Assembly: GCF_016127315.1 (NCBI RefSeq)
Contig: NZ_CP065997.1
Span: 2,418,001-2,482,000, forward strand
Length of the DNA stretch: 64,000 nt
From: Achromobacter deleyi
GTDB lineage: Bacteria; Pseudomonadota; Gammaproteobacteria; Burkholderiales; Burkholderiaceae_B
Direction: 5' to 3'
A program made the translations under genes and the position numbers. Positions 1 to 8,774 of the stretch are shown here, in pieces (position 1 is the first letter of the stretch; every line of letters begins with the position of its first letter). The notes below the pieces were generated by a model. That model was given only the letters and a program-made list of their open reading frames with translations, had not been told where the DNA came from and did no database searches.

Positions 1-704
1 TCGAGCAGCAGGCGGCCCAGCACCTGGCCGCCCACCCCCAGCCCTTGCGCCGCGGGCGCCACATACAGATGATCCAGCCGCAGGCCGTCGCCGTCGGGAC
101 GCAGCGCGTAGAAGCCGACGCGCGCGCCGTCGCGCTCGATGATCCAGGTGTGATCCGGCCGGAAGGTATCGCGCAGGCGGGCGCGGGCCCGCTCGGGGTC
201 GAACCGGCCCAGGCGTTCCAGGCTGTCGCGCATGGCCTCGATGCGGATGGCCAGCAGGGCCTCGAAATCGGCGTGGGCGGCCGGCACGTCGCGTAGCGCG
301 CCGGCCGCCAGCGCGTCGTAGCCCTGGCCCAGGAACCGCAGCAGGCAGATGCCGTGGCCGAACGGATCGCTCAGGTGGGCGATGCGGCCCCAGTCATGCG
401 ATACCGGGGGATCCTCCAGCGTCGCGCCCGCCGCCACCGCCCGTTCGACAGCGCTGTCGACGTCGTCGACCACCACATCCAGATGCACCGGCGTCCAATG
501 GCGGGCGTAGTCGCGCGCTTGTCGCGCGGCGCTCGCGGCGGGCGTGCCGGCGGCCTTTTCCAGCAGGTAGATCGGCGCCGACGCGCCCAGCATTTCCGCG
601 GCCCCGGGACCGAGGCGGCGATGCAGCGCCAGGCCGAAGGCGCGGCTGTAGAAGTCGATGGCCGCCTCGAGATCGGGCACGTCGATGTTGACCAGGATGC
701 GCAT
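1..704 (-). CDS. VOC (glyoxalase-fold)-GNAT fusion protein, C-terminus beyond window
   Basis: The frame starts at the ATG at 704 (GGAAAG ribosome site 6-10 bases upstream) and stays open to base 1, so 234 codons are visible and the C-terminus is missing. Residues 1-125 look like a vicinal-oxygen-chelate domain: a MRILVNIDVPD start, FYSRAFGL, then a second half with HLDVVVDDVD and the closing DPFGHG. After a short linker, residues about 150-234 read as a GNAT acetyltransferase, with HLYVAPAAQ followed by the acetyl-CoA loop QGLGVGG at 220-226. I read the reverse complement through the junction and the frame is continuous, so this is a real fusion and not two genes. The substrate is unknown. 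VOC proteins range from isomerases and dioxygenases to drug-binding proteins, and the GNAT half suggests acetylation of a small amine. Confidence 0.8.
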   Translation of the reverse strand, partial: MRILVNIDVPDLEAAIDFYSRAFGLALHRRLGPGAAEMLGASAPIYLLEKAAGTPAASAARQARDYARHWTPVHLDVVVDDVDSAVERAVAAGATLEDPPVSHDWGRIAHLSDPFGHGICLLRFLGQGYDALAAGALRDVPAAHADFEALLAIRIEAMRDSLERLGRFDPERARARLRDTFRPDHTWIIERDGARVGFYALRPDGDGLRLDHLYVAPAAQGLGVGGQVLGRLLL

Positions 705-875
705 GATGTCTTTCCGCAGGAGGGGATCGCAAAACATAGCATGGCGCGCACGCCGCGTTGCAATCGCGCCAGCGGCTTGCGCGGCGCTAAAGAACGCGGG
801 GGCGCGACCGTAAAATGACATATGTGTTTGCCGATTTGGCGACGTCATCTCAGCAAGCGTGAGCAAGGCCTATCC

Positions 876-2114
876 GTGCGTTACCCCCATATCCCCTGGC
901 TGCCCCTGTTGTTCTATCCCGCGCTGCCGGTGATTGCGGCGGTGGGGCTGTTGCTGTGGCGCCAGTGGCCGCCGGCGCTGACGCTGATCGTGCCGTTCGT
1001 GCCGTGGGTCATGGCGCTGGTCGGCGCGGCGATCTGCCTGATGTACCAGCGTTCGCAGACGCTGGCGCTGATGCTAGGCGTGCTGACGGCCGTGGCCATC
1101 TGGCCGACGCTGGCCAGCGAGGCGCCGTGGGCGCTGGGGCCGGCGCTGGTGTGGTGGTCGCTGGCCTACACCATCAACGCGCTCTGGGCGGAACGCGCCG
1201 GCATGCTGTGGGACCTGGCCGCGCGCATCGGCCTGATGGCGGTGGGCGCCGCGGCCATCGCGCTGGCCGGCAAGGACGGCGTGGGGCAGTGGTTCGGCAC
1301 GCTGGCGGTGCAGGGCATGCTGGCCCGGCTCGGCATCCCGGCCGAGGCGCTGGCGGCGCTGCTGGTGACCGGCCTGACCCTGACCCTGCTGCTGTTGCGT
1401 TATGGCCGTCCGCAGCAGGCCGGCCAATGGCTGGGTTTCGTCTGCATGGCCTGGGCGCTGCCGCGCGGCGGCCAGCACGCGATCGAACTGGCCGTGATGG
1501 CATCCGCCGCGCTGACATCGCTGTCTATTTCGCTGGCGCACGAGGGCTACCACATGGCCTTCCGCGACGAGCTGACCGGCCTGCCGGGCCGCCGCGCGCT
1601 CAACGAACGGCTGCAGCGCATGGGCCGCGTCTATACGTTGGCGATGGCCGACGTCGATCACTTCAAGGCGTTCAACGACACCCACGGCCACGACGTCGGC
1701 GACCAGGTGCTGCGCATGGTCGCGGCGCAGCTGCGCCGGGTGCCGGGCGGCGGCTATGCCTACCGCTACGGCGGCGAGGAATTCACGCTGGTGTTTCCGG
1801 GCAAGACCGCGATCGAGGCCATGCCGCACCTGGAAACCGTGCGGCGCGCGATCGAGGCCTACCAGATGCGCCTGCGCGACAAGCCGGCGCGGCCCAAGGC
1901 GGACCAGGTGGGCTTGCGCCGCCGCGGCGGTCGCGGCCGCAATACCCGGCCGCTGCGGGTCACGGTCAGCATCGGGGTGGCCGAGCGCGGCGAGGCGTTG
2001 CGCGCGCCGGACGCGGTCATCAAGGCGGCCGACCAGGCGCTGTACAAGGCCAAGGACGGCGGCCGCAACCAGGTCTGGGCCTACGGTTCGCGGCGCCGCG
2101 CCGGCGCGACCTGA
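876..2114 (+). CDS. Membrane-anchored diguanylate cyclase (GGDEF)
   Basis: The protein has about 412 residues. The first half is very hydrophobic, with about six membrane helices. The C-terminal half is a GGDEF domain beginning at DELTGLPGRR, with the metal-binding DVDHFKAFND and the active-site loop GGEEF at residues 299-303. It should make cyclic di-GMP from two GTP at the inner membrane. The RxxD inhibitory site normally five residues before the loop is absent. A basic insertion of about 25 residues rich in Arg, Lys and Gly sits before the SIGVA strand. I chose the GTG at 876 because AAGG lies seven bases upstream; the in-frame ATG at 822 would add 18 residues but has no visible ribosome site and overlaps a TAAAAT that could be the -10 box. 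Confidence 0.9.
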   Translation: MRYPHIPWLPLLFYPALPVIAAVGLLLWRQWPPALTLIVPFVPWVMALVGAAICLMYQRSQTLALMLGVLTAVAIWPTLASEAPWALGPALVWWSLAYTINALWAERAGMLWDLAARIGLMAVGAAAIALAGKDGVGQWFGTLAVQGMLARLGIPAEALAALLVTGLTLTLLLLRYGRPQQAGQWLGFVCMAWALPRGGQHAIELAVMASAALTSLSISLAHEGYHMAFRDELTGLPGRRALNERLQRMGRVYTLAMADVDHFKAFNDTHGHDVGDQVLRMVAAQLRRVPGGGYAYRYGGEEFTLVFPGKTAIEAMPHLETVRRAIEAYQMRLRDKPARPKADQVGLRRRGGRGRNTRPLRVTVSIGVAERGEALRAPDAVIKAADQALYKAKDGGRNQVWAYGSRRRAGAT

Positions 2115-2164
2115 TACCGGCGCCGTCCGACGCCGGAGTGAGGTTCCGTCAGTGCAAACCGCCC

Positions 2165-2692
2165 CTAGCGGCCGGGCAGCGCCAGCGCCATCAGCACCTC
2201 GTCGTACAGCTCGCCGTTGACGCACAGGGCCTCGCGTTCGAGGCCGTATTCCTCGAAGCCGAGGCTGGCGTACAGCTGCCGCGCCGCCGCGTTGTTGGCG
2301 GTGACGCTCAGCTGCACCGTGCGCACCCCGCGCATGGCGCCGGCGTGCTCGATGGCCGCCCGCATCAACTGGCGGGCCAGCCCCCGGCCGCGCCAGCCGG
2401 GCGCCACGTAGACGCTCCAGATGTGCGCCTTGTGGCGCATCTTCAGCTTGCGCTGGCGGCTGACGCCGATGATGCCGGCCAGCGCCGCTGCCGAGAACAC
2501 GCCGAACATCGCGCTGTCGTCCGCCGGGGCGATCCAGTCGCGGATGTCTTCCAGTGTCAGCGTGTGTTCCTCTTCGTAACTCGATCCGAACGCTTCCGGG
2601 GTCTCGCGCAGGGCATCCAGGCGCAACTGGCGCAGCCCCTGGGCATCCTGGGGGATCAGACGTCGGACAAGCAGGCCGGATGCGGAATTCAC
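2165..2692 (-). CDS. GNAT family N-acetyltransferase
   Basis: A 175-residue single-domain GNAT protein, normal for the family. It opens with VRRLIPQDA and a DALRETPEAFGSSY segment, has the motif-A region VYVAPGWRGRGLARQLM (acetyl-CoA pyrophosphate loop RGRGLA), and closes with NNAAARQLYASLGFEEYG, the motif-B helix and strand. It transfers acetyl from acetyl-CoA to an amine; relatives with the TPEAFGSS segment are often loosely called ribosomal-protein or antibiotic acetyltransferases, but no substrate can be read here. It converges with the cyclase, leaving 50 bases between them. Confidence 0.9.
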   Translation of the reverse strand: MNSASGLLVRRLIPQDAQGLRQLRLDALRETPEAFGSSYEEEHTLTLEDIRDWIAPADDSAMFGVFSAAALAGIIGVSRQRKLKMRHKAHIWSVYVAPGWRGRGLARQLMRAAIEHAGAMRGVRTVQLSVTANNAAARQLYASLGFEEYGLEREALCVNGELYDEVLMALALPGR

Positions 2693-2762
2693 GGGACGGG
2701 GCAGTGTTGGGAATAGGGTACGGTCAGGGTGCTGACGGGCCAGTATAGGCGTGCGGGCTGCC

Positions 2763-2768
2763 TATAAT
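2763..2768 (+). promoter_or_regulatory. Candidate sigma-70 -10 box TATAAT
   Basis: A perfect TATAAT lies 37 bases before the ATG of the small gene at 2805. A TG two bases upstream gives an approximate extended -10. I see no good -35 hexamer at 16-18 bases, so this rests on the -10 alone. Confidence 0.45.
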
Positions 2769-2804
2769 GGGGCAACGCCGCTTGCGGTTTTCACAAAGGA
2801 GCCA

Positions 2805-3260
2805 ATGATGTTCGGTTTCCTCAAGATAAACCATGAGGCCGAGCGCGACGAGGTCCAGGAAGAGTTCGTGGCCCGCGTGGCTCACGCCGCCGAGGATTTC
2901 GTCCAGGCCGCCGGTTCCGCCGGAGCCGGGCTCGACTACACACCGTCGAGCGTCCATGCGCTGGAAGATGCGCTCGAAGCCGCGCATGTGGGCACATTGC
3001 CCCTGACTCCCATGCAGACCGTCGGCGCCGCCGCCTACCTCTACGAGGTGGCCCGGCGCGCCCATGGCGGCCTGTACGAGGTCTGCGACGACGAGGACCC
3101 GGTGGTGCTGGTCTGCGGCGAGCCCGACGCCGAGGTCTGCTTCGGCGCCATCGCCAAGGTCGAGCGGCGCATCCGCTACGGCGCCGCCGAGGCCATCCCG
3201 CCGTACTTCGACCGCTTCATCGCGGCCCTGGACGCGGGCGAGGCCCGCACCCTGAGGTAG
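2805..3260 (+). CDS. Hypothetical protein (unknown, 151 aa)
   Basis: A small acidic soluble protein I do not recognise. It starts MMFGFLKINHEAERDEVQEEF (either of two adjacent ATGs at 2805 and 2808, with AAGGAG six to nine bases upstream). It contains two helical stretches and a DALEAAHVGT / TPMQTVGAAAYLYEV segment, then CDDEDPVVLVCGEPDAEVCFG, and ends IAALDAGEARTLR. There is no signal peptide or membrane helix. The strong ribosome site, the TATAAT upstream and codon use like its neighbours support a real gene. It stands alone, 245 bases before the decarboxylase gene. Confidence 0.75.
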   Translation: MMFGFLKINHEAERDEVQEEFVARVAHAAEDFVQAAGSAGAGLDYTPSSVHALEDALEAAHVGTLPLTPMQTVGAAAYLYEVARRAHGGLYEVCDDEDPVVLVCGEPDAEVCFGAIAKVERRIRYGAAEAIPPYFDRFIAALDAGEARTLR

Positions 3261-3504
3261 GTCCGCGCGCCTCGCGCGGGGGCCTGGCCGGCGTTATCCC
3301 GGCCGCCCCGCGGGGGCCGCTCGCGGACTCGTTGCAACGGTCTTCGGGAAAACCATAGGGTCTGGAGAAAAACGGCCCTACAATTCGGCCATTCCCGCCG
3401 CCGGCGGGGACCTCGCGCCCGCCTGTCATCAGACGGTTTTTCACTAGAAGTACACTCGCGTCCGCCAACACGGTCCGATTCGCCTTGCCCCCAGGAGCGC
3501 CTGC

Positions 3505-5766
3505 ATGAAATTCCGCTTCCCCATCTTCATCATCGACGAGGACTACCGTTCCGAGAACGCGTCCGGTCTGGGTATCCGTGCTTTGTCTTCGGCGATCGAG
3601 GCCGAGGGCGTCGAGGTGATCGGGGTGACCAGTTACGGCGACCTGAGTTCGTTCGCCCAGCAGCAGAGCCGTGCCAGCGCCTTCATCCTGTCGATCGACG
3701 ATGAAGAGTTCGACGTGGATTCGCCCGAGGACGTGGCCAGCGCGATCAAGAACCTGCGCACCTTCATCGGCGAACTGCGCTTTCGCAACGCCGACATCCC
3801 CATCTACCTGTATGGCGAGACGCGCACCTCGGAACACATTCCGAACGACATCCTGCGCGAGCTGCACGGCTTCATCCACATGTTCGAGGACACCCCCGAA
3901 TTCGTGGCGCGCCACATCATCCGCGAAGCCCGCAGCTACGTCGACAGCCTGCCGCCGCCGTTCTTCCGCGAGCTGGTCAAGTACGCGCAGGATGGTTCCT
4001 ATTCCTGGCACTGTCCCGGCCACTCGGGCGGCGTGGCGTTCCTGAAGAGCCCGGTGGGCCAGATGTTCCACCAGTTCTTCGGCGAGAACATGCTGCGCGC
4101 CGACGTCTGCAACGCCGTCGACGAACTGGGCCAGCTGCTGGACCACACCGGCCCCGTGGCCGAATCGGAACTGAACGCGGCGCGCATCTTCCACGCCGAC
4201 CACTGCTATTTCGTGACCAACGGCACCTCGACCTCGAACAAGGTGGTGTGGCACGCCAACGTCGCCGCCGGCGACGTGGTGGTGGTGGACCGCAACTGCC
4301 ACAAGTCGATCCTGCACGCCATCACCATGACGGGCGCGATCCCGGTGTTCCTGCGCCCGACGCGCAACCACCTGGGCATCATCGGCCCGATCCCGCTGGA
4401 AGAGTTCCACCCGGACAACATCCGCAAGAAGATCGAGGCCAACCCGTTCGCGCGCGAAGCGGTGAACAAGAACCCGCGCATCCTGACGCTGACGCAGAGC
4501 ACCTACGACGGCGTGATCTACAACGTCGAGATGATCAAGGAGCAGCTGGGCAGCTATGTCGACACGCTGCACTTCGATGAAGCCTGGCTGCCGCACGCCT
4601 CGTTCCACGAGTTCTACCAGGACATGCACGCGATCGGCCAGGATCGTCCGCGCAGCAAGGACGCGATGGTGTTCGCCACCCACTCCACGCACAAGCTGCT
4701 GGCCGGCATCTCGCAGGCCTCGCAGATCATCGTGCAGGAGTCCGAGACCCGCAAGCTCGACCGCAACGTCTTCAACGAAGCCTACCTGATGCACACGTCG
4801 ACCTCGCCGCAGTACGCGATCATCGCGTCGTGCGACGTGGCCGCGGCCATGATGGAGCCCCCGGGCGGCACCGCGCTGGTCGAGGAAAGCATCCGCGAAG
4901 CCATGGACTTCCGCCGCGCCATGCGCAAGGTGGAGTCCGAGTTCGGCAAGAACGACTGGTGGTTCAAGGTCTGGGGCCCGAACCGCCTGGTGTCCGAAGG
5001 CATCGGCAACCGCAATGAATGGGTCCTGGAGTCCAACGAACACTGGCACGGCTTCGGCGACCTGGCCGAAGGCTTCAACATGCTGGACCCGATCAAGGCC
5101 ACGGTCATCACGCCGGGGCTGGACATGTCGGGCAGCTTCGGCGAAACCGGCATCCCCGCCGCGCTGGTCTCCAAGTACCTGACCGAGCACGGCGTCGTGG
5201 TCGAGAAGACCGGCCTGTATTCGTTCTTCATCCTGTTCACCATCGGCATCACCAAGGGCCGCTGGAACACGCTGCTGACCGCGCTGCAGCAGTTCAAGGA
5301 CGACTACGACCGCAACCAGCCGCTGTGGCGCATCCTGCCGGACTTCTGCCGTGGCCATCGCCGCTACGAGCGCATGGGCCTGCGCGACCTGTGCCAGCAG
5401 ATCCACGAGGCCTACCGCGAGCGCGACGTGGCCCGCCTGACCACCGAGATGTACCTGAGCGACATGGTGCCGGCGCTCAAGCCGTCCGACGCCTTCGCCC
5501 GCATGGCGCACCGCGAGGTCGAGCGTGTCGACATCGACCAGCTGGAAGGCCGCGTCACCGGCGTGCTGCTGACGCCGTATCCTCCGGGCATCCCGCTGCT
5601 GATCCCGGGCGAGCGCTTCAACCGCACCATCGTCCAGTACCTGCAGTTCGCGCGTGAGTTCAACGAGCGCTTCCCGGGCTTCGAAACCTACATCCACGGC
5701 CTGGCCGACGAAGTGGGTCCGGACGGCGAGAAGCGTTACTACGTTGACTGCCTGATCGAAGACTGA
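3505..5766 (+). CDS. PLP-dependent arginine/lysine/ornithine decarboxylase (AdiA type)
   Basis: The 753-residue length matches E. coli AdiA (about 755). An N-terminal receiver-like wing domain (about 1-130, FPIFIIDEDYRSENASGLG) precedes the aspartate-aminotransferase fold, whose landmarks include WHCPGHSGG, FFGENMLRADV, HADHCYFVTNGTSTSNK and the Schiff-base motif HSTHKLLA with Lys397. The reaction is decarboxylation of a basic amino acid to its amine, for acid resistance or polyamine supply; the sequence alone does not settle arginine versus lysine or ornithine, though overall similarity favours arginine decarboxylase. The ATG at 3505 has CCAGGAGC upstream. A possible -10 TACAAT lies at 3379-3384 without a convincing -35. 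The flavoprotein gene follows after 17 bases and may be co-transcribed. Confidence 0.9.
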   Translation: MKFRFPIFIIDEDYRSENASGLGIRALSSAIEAEGVEVIGVTSYGDLSSFAQQQSRASAFILSIDDEEFDVDSPEDVASAIKNLRTFIGELRFRNADIPIYLYGETRTSEHIPNDILRELHGFIHMFEDTPEFVARHIIREARSYVDSLPPPFFRELVKYAQDGSYSWHCPGHSGGVAFLKSPVGQMFHQFFGENMLRADVCNAVDELGQLLDHTGPVAESELNAARIFHADHCYFVTNGTSTSNKVVWHANVAAGDVVVVDRNCHKSILHAITMTGAIPVFLRPTRNHLGIIGPIPLEEFHPDNIRKKIEANPFAREAVNKNPRILTLTQSTYDGVIYNVEMIKEQLGSYVDTLHFDEAWLPHASFHEFYQDMHAIGQDRPRSKDAMVFATHSTHKLLAGISQASQIIVQESETRKLDRNVFNEAYLMHTSTSPQYAIIASCDVAAAMMEPPGGTALVEESIREAMDFRRAMRKVESEFGKNDWWFKVWGPNRLVSEGIGNRNEWVLESNEHWHGFGDLAEGFNMLDPIKATVITPGLDMSGSFGETGIPAALVSKYLTEHGVVVEKTGLYSFFILFTIGITKGRWNTLLTALQQFKDDYDRNQPLWRILPDFCRGHRRYERMGLRDLCQQIHEAYRERDVARLTTEMYLSDMVPALKPSDAFARMAHREVERVDIDQLEGRVTGVLLTPYPPGIPLLIPGERFNRTIVQYLQFAREFNERFPGFETYIHGLADEVGPDGEKRYYVDCLIED

Positions 5767-5783
5767 TCGGGTCCGGAGTCTTG

Positions 5784-6986
5784 ATGTTCGATGTCGCCGT
5801 TCTCGGCGCCGGCGCCGCTGGCATGATGTGTGCCGCGGTCGCCGGTCAGCGCGGCCTGCGCGTGGTGCTGGTGGATCACGCCGAGCGGCTGGCCGAGAAG
5901 ATCCGCATCTCCGGCGGCGGCCGCTGCAACTTCACCAACCTCGGCGCCGGCCCCGCCAACTTCCTGTCCGACAATCCGCATTTCTGCCGGTCGGCGTTGG
6001 CGGGCTACACGCCGCAGGATTTCCTGGCGCTGCTCAAGCGCCACCGCATCGCCTGGCACGAGAAGCACCGCGGCCAGCTGTTCTGCGACGATTCCAGCGA
6101 ATCCATCATCGAGATGCTGCGCGCCGAATGCGACGCCGGCGGCGTGCAGTGGCGCATGGGTTGCCAGGTGGCCGAAGTGGCCCATGGCGAGGCCGGCTTC
6201 GAACTGCGCACCAGCCAGGGCGCGATCCGCGCGGCCAAGCTGGTGGTGGCCACGGGCGGCATGGCGATCCCGCAACTGGGCGCCACCGACTTCGGCCTGA
6301 AGCTGGCGCGCCAGTTCGGCCTGAAGGTGGTCGAGCCGCGGCCGGCGCTGGTGCCGCTGACCTTCGATCCGGCGCATTGGCAGCCGTTGTCGGAACTGTC
6401 CGGCGTGGCGCTCGAGGTCAACCTGGCCACGGGGCAAGGCAAGGCGCGCGGCGAGTTCCTCGAGGACCTGCTGTTCACCCATCGCGGCCTGTCGGGCCCG
6501 GCCATCCTGCAGATCTCCAGCTTCTGGAAACCGGGCGAGCCGATCGTCATCGACCTGGCGCCGGGGCGCGACCTGGCCGCCGAACTGCTGGCCGCCAAGT
6601 CCGGCAACCGGCAGCAATTGCACACGGTGCTGGCCGGCCTGTGGCCCAAGCGCCTGGCCGACCGCTGGCTGCAGCTGGCGGAGCAGGGCGGCAAGCCGGG
6701 CCTGGCGGCGCTGCGCCTGGCCGACGCGCCCGACAAGACCCTGCGCGCCCTGGCACAAGACATCCACCAATGGACGCTGGTGCCCAGCGGCACCGCCGGC
6801 TACAAGAAAGCCGAGGTCATGCGCGGCGGGGTCGACACCCGCGGGCTGGACCAGAAGTCGATGCAGGCCAAGACCACCCCCGGCCTGTACTTCATCGGCG
6901 AGGCCGTGGACGTCACCGGCTGGCTCGGCGGCTACAACTTCCAGTGGGCCTGGGCCTCGGGCGTGGCCTGCGGCAACGCACTGTAG
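5784..6986 (+). CDS. HI0933/YhiN-family FAD-dependent oxidoreductase
   Basis: A 400-residue flavoprotein. The N-terminal dinucleotide fold has GAGAAGMM at residues 8-15, followed by the family signature SGGGRCNFTN and later ATGGMAIPQLGATDFG; the C-terminus has the second FAD contact, GEAVDVTGWLGGYNFQWAWASG. Members are often annotated NAD(P)/FAD-dependent oxidoreductase or BaiN-like; the substrate is unknown. I start at the ATG at 5784 (CCGGAG nine bases upstream); a TTG directly before it could add one residue. It lies 17 bases after the decarboxylase gene in the same direction. Confidence 0.9.
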   Translation: MFDVAVLGAGAAGMMCAAVAGQRGLRVVLVDHAERLAEKIRISGGGRCNFTNLGAGPANFLSDNPHFCRSALAGYTPQDFLALLKRHRIAWHEKHRGQLFCDDSSESIIEMLRAECDAGGVQWRMGCQVAEVAHGEAGFELRTSQGAIRAAKLVVATGGMAIPQLGATDFGLKLARQFGLKVVEPRPALVPLTFDPAHWQPLSELSGVALEVNLATGQGKARGEFLEDLLFTHRGLSGPAILQISSFWKPGEPIVIDLAPGRDLAAELLAAKSGNRQQLHTVLAGLWPKRLADRWLQLAEQGGKPGLAALRLADAPDKTLRALAQDIHQWTLVPSGTAGYKKAEVMRGGVDTRGLDQKSMQAKTTPGLYFIGEAVDVTGWLGGYNFQWAWASGVACGNAL

Positions 6987-7050
6987 GCGGGCACGACCCT
7001 TGCTGCGCGGGCGATAGCCTGTCCACATGACAGGCATTGCAACGTTATCG

Positions 7051-7083
7051 TTGTGATATCAAATAAAAATACCTATCATTTGT
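7051..7083 (+). promoter_or_regulatory. sodA promoter with overlapping Fur-like box
   Basis: TTGTGA (7051-7056) and TATCAT (7074-7079) are spaced by 17 bases, a plausible sigma-70 promoter. The AT-rich 19-mer at 7065-7083 matches the Fur consensus at about 10 of 19 positions and covers the -10 box, so iron-loaded Fur would block it. Iron repression of Mn-SOD is established in several proteobacteria; its operation here is inference. Confidence 0.5.
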
Positions 7084-7139
7084 ATTTCTAAAAATCAGAC
7101 GCTTGTCATCACCGGCAGCGTCGCCCGACGGAGACCGCC

Positions 7140-7754
7140 TTGGCCTACACCTTGCCGCCCCTGCCTTACGCCTACGACGCGCTCGAACCCAACATCGACG
7201 CGCTGACGATGGAAATCCACCACAGCAAGCACCACCAGACCTACGTCAACAACCTGAACGCCGCGCTGGACGGCGCCGGCATCGCCACCGACGAGCCGGT
7301 CGACGCCCTGGTGGCGCGCATTGACCAACTGCCCGAGGCCATCCGCGGCGCGGTGCGCAACAACGGTGGCGGCCACGCCAACCACAGCCTGTTCTGGTCG
7401 GTGATGTCGCCGCAGGGCGGCGGCGAGCCCGATGGCGCGCTGGCCCGCGCCATCGACGCCGAACTGGGCGGCCACGCGGCCTTCCGCGAAGCCTTCACCA
7501 AGGCGGCGCTGACGCGCTTCGGCAGCGGCTGGGCCTGGCTCAGCGTGACGCCGGCCGGCAAGCTGGTGGTGGAAAGCAGCGCCAACCAGGACAGCCCGCT
7601 GATGCAGGGCAATACGCCGATCCTGGGGCTGGATGTGTGGGAACACGCCTATTATCTGAAGTACCAGAACCGCCGGCCGGAATACATCGGCGCCTTCTAC
7701 AACGTGATCGACTGGTCCGAGGTGGCGCGCCGTTACGCCGCCGCCGTGGGCTGA
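7140..7754 (+). CDS. sodA: Superoxide dismutase, Mn type
   Basis: A complete 204-residue Fe/Mn superoxide dismutase converting superoxide to oxygen and hydrogen peroxide in the cytoplasm. The four metal ligands are visible: His27 (MEIHHSKHH), His82 ([10 protein letters not shown]), and Asp165 and His169 ([11 protein letters not shown]). Manganese preference is inferred from NHSLFW and the outer-sphere Gln in ANQDSP; iron enzymes typically differ at both places. Translation begins at a TTG (7140), because the conserved start [16 protein letters not shown] sits directly after it and no ATG lies near. The upstream region carries a Fur-like site, and a ZIP metal transporter gene begins 28 bases after the stop. 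Confidence 0.95.
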   Translation: MAYTLPPLPYAYDALEPNIDALTMEIHHSKHHQTYVNNLNAALDGAGIATDEPVDALVARIDQLPEAIRGAVRNNGGGHANHSLFWSVMSPQGGGEPDGALARAIDAELGGHAAFREAFTKAALTRFGSGWAWLSVTPAGKLVVESSANQDSPLMQGNTPILGLDVWEHAYYLKYQNRRPEYIGAFYNVIDWSEVARRYAAAVG

Positions 7755-7782
7755 TTCCGGGTTGCGCGGAGGCCAGCAGTCC

Positions 7783-8676
7783 ATGAACACCTTCAGCCGT
7801 CATCGCATCCGGCCCGCGGCCACCAGCGTCAGCGTGTGGACGCTGGCGGTGCTGGTCGCCTGCCTGGGCCTGCACCAGGCGTGGGTCTATTTCGATGCCA
7901 ATGCGCCGCACGTGGCCGACGCGCTGCTGGGCGGCATGGTGGCGGCCGGCGCCACCGCGGCCGGCACGCTGCCGGTGCTGTTCGCGCGCACCATCCCGCA
8001 GAAGATGCAGGACAGCATGTTCGGCTTCGGCGCCGGCGTGATGCTGGCGGCCAGCGCCTTTTCGCTGGTGGCGCCGGGCATCACGGCGGCCGAGGCCCAG
8101 GGCGCCGGCCCTTGGGGCGCGGGCCTGACGGTGGGCGCCGCCATCCTGCTGGGCGCGGCGGTGCTGCTGCTGATGGACCGGCTGTTGCCGCACGAACATT
8201 TCATCAAGGGCCGCGAGGGCATCGAGGCGCACCGCCTGCGCCGCACCTGGCTGTTCGTCTTCGCGATCACGCTGCACAACCTGCCCGAGGGCCTGGCCAT
8301 CGGCGTGGGCTACGCCGGCAACGATCCGGTGCGCGGCACGGCGTTGGCCACCGGCATCGCCATCCAGGACATTCCCGAAGGGCTGGTGGTGGCGGTGGCC
8401 CTGATCGCCGCCGGCTACAAGCGCGCGTTCGCGGTGGCGCTGGGCATGCTGTCGGGCCTGGTCGAGCCGGTCGGCGCGGTGCTGGGCGCGGCGGTGGTGG
8501 GCTGGTCGGCGGCGCTGCTGCCGTGGGGGCTGGGCTTCGCCGCCGGGGCGATGCTGTTCGTGATCAGCCACGAGATCATCCCCGAATCGCACCGCAAGGG
8601 GCACGAGGTCTACGCCACCTGCGGGCTGATGCTGGGCTTCGTGCTGATGATGCTGCTGGACACCGCGCTGGGCTGA
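7783..8676 (+). CDS. ZIP family divalent-metal transporter (BbZIP-like)
   Basis: A 297-residue inner-membrane protein with about eight helices. The binuclear metal site motifs are clear: HNLPEG at 165-170, QDIPEG at 195-200 and SHEIIPESH with His263/Glu264. A histidine-bearing loop PHEHFIKGREG precedes helix 4, as in the crystallised Bordetella bronchiseptica BbZIP, which it resembles closely (recalled, not searched). It should import Zn, Mn or Fe. The ATG at 7783 has GCGGAGG upstream; the in-frame TTG at 7762 is unlikely. The 28-base gap from sodA suggests co-transcription, so manganese supply to SodA under iron limitation is a reasonable role. Confidence 0.9.
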   Translation: MNTFSRHRIRPAATSVSVWTLAVLVACLGLHQAWVYFDANAPHVADALLGGMVAAGATAAGTLPVLFARTIPQKMQDSMFGFGAGVMLAASAFSLVAPGITAAEAQGAGPWGAGLTVGAAILLGAAVLLLMDRLLPHEHFIKGREGIEAHRLRRTWLFVFAITLHNLPEGLAIGVGYAGNDPVRGTALATGIAIQDIPEGLVVAVALIAAGYKRAFAVALGMLSGLVEPVGAVLGAAVVGWSAALLPWGLGFAAGAMLFVISHEIIPESHRKGHEVYATCGLMLGFVLMMLLDTALG

Positions 8677-8774
8677 GCGGCCGCCTCGCGGGGGCCGGCC
8701 CGCGGCCTCGGATCGAGGCCGCGGATCAACAACGGAACTGCGTTTCGCGGTATGCTTTCGGCGCTGTCACGCAT

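Noticed and set aside
3217..5697. Very long open frame antisense to the decarboxylase gene
   Set aside because: It mirrors the third-codon GC bias of the real gene; its composition is Val/His/Asp/Gln-rich and matches no protein family.
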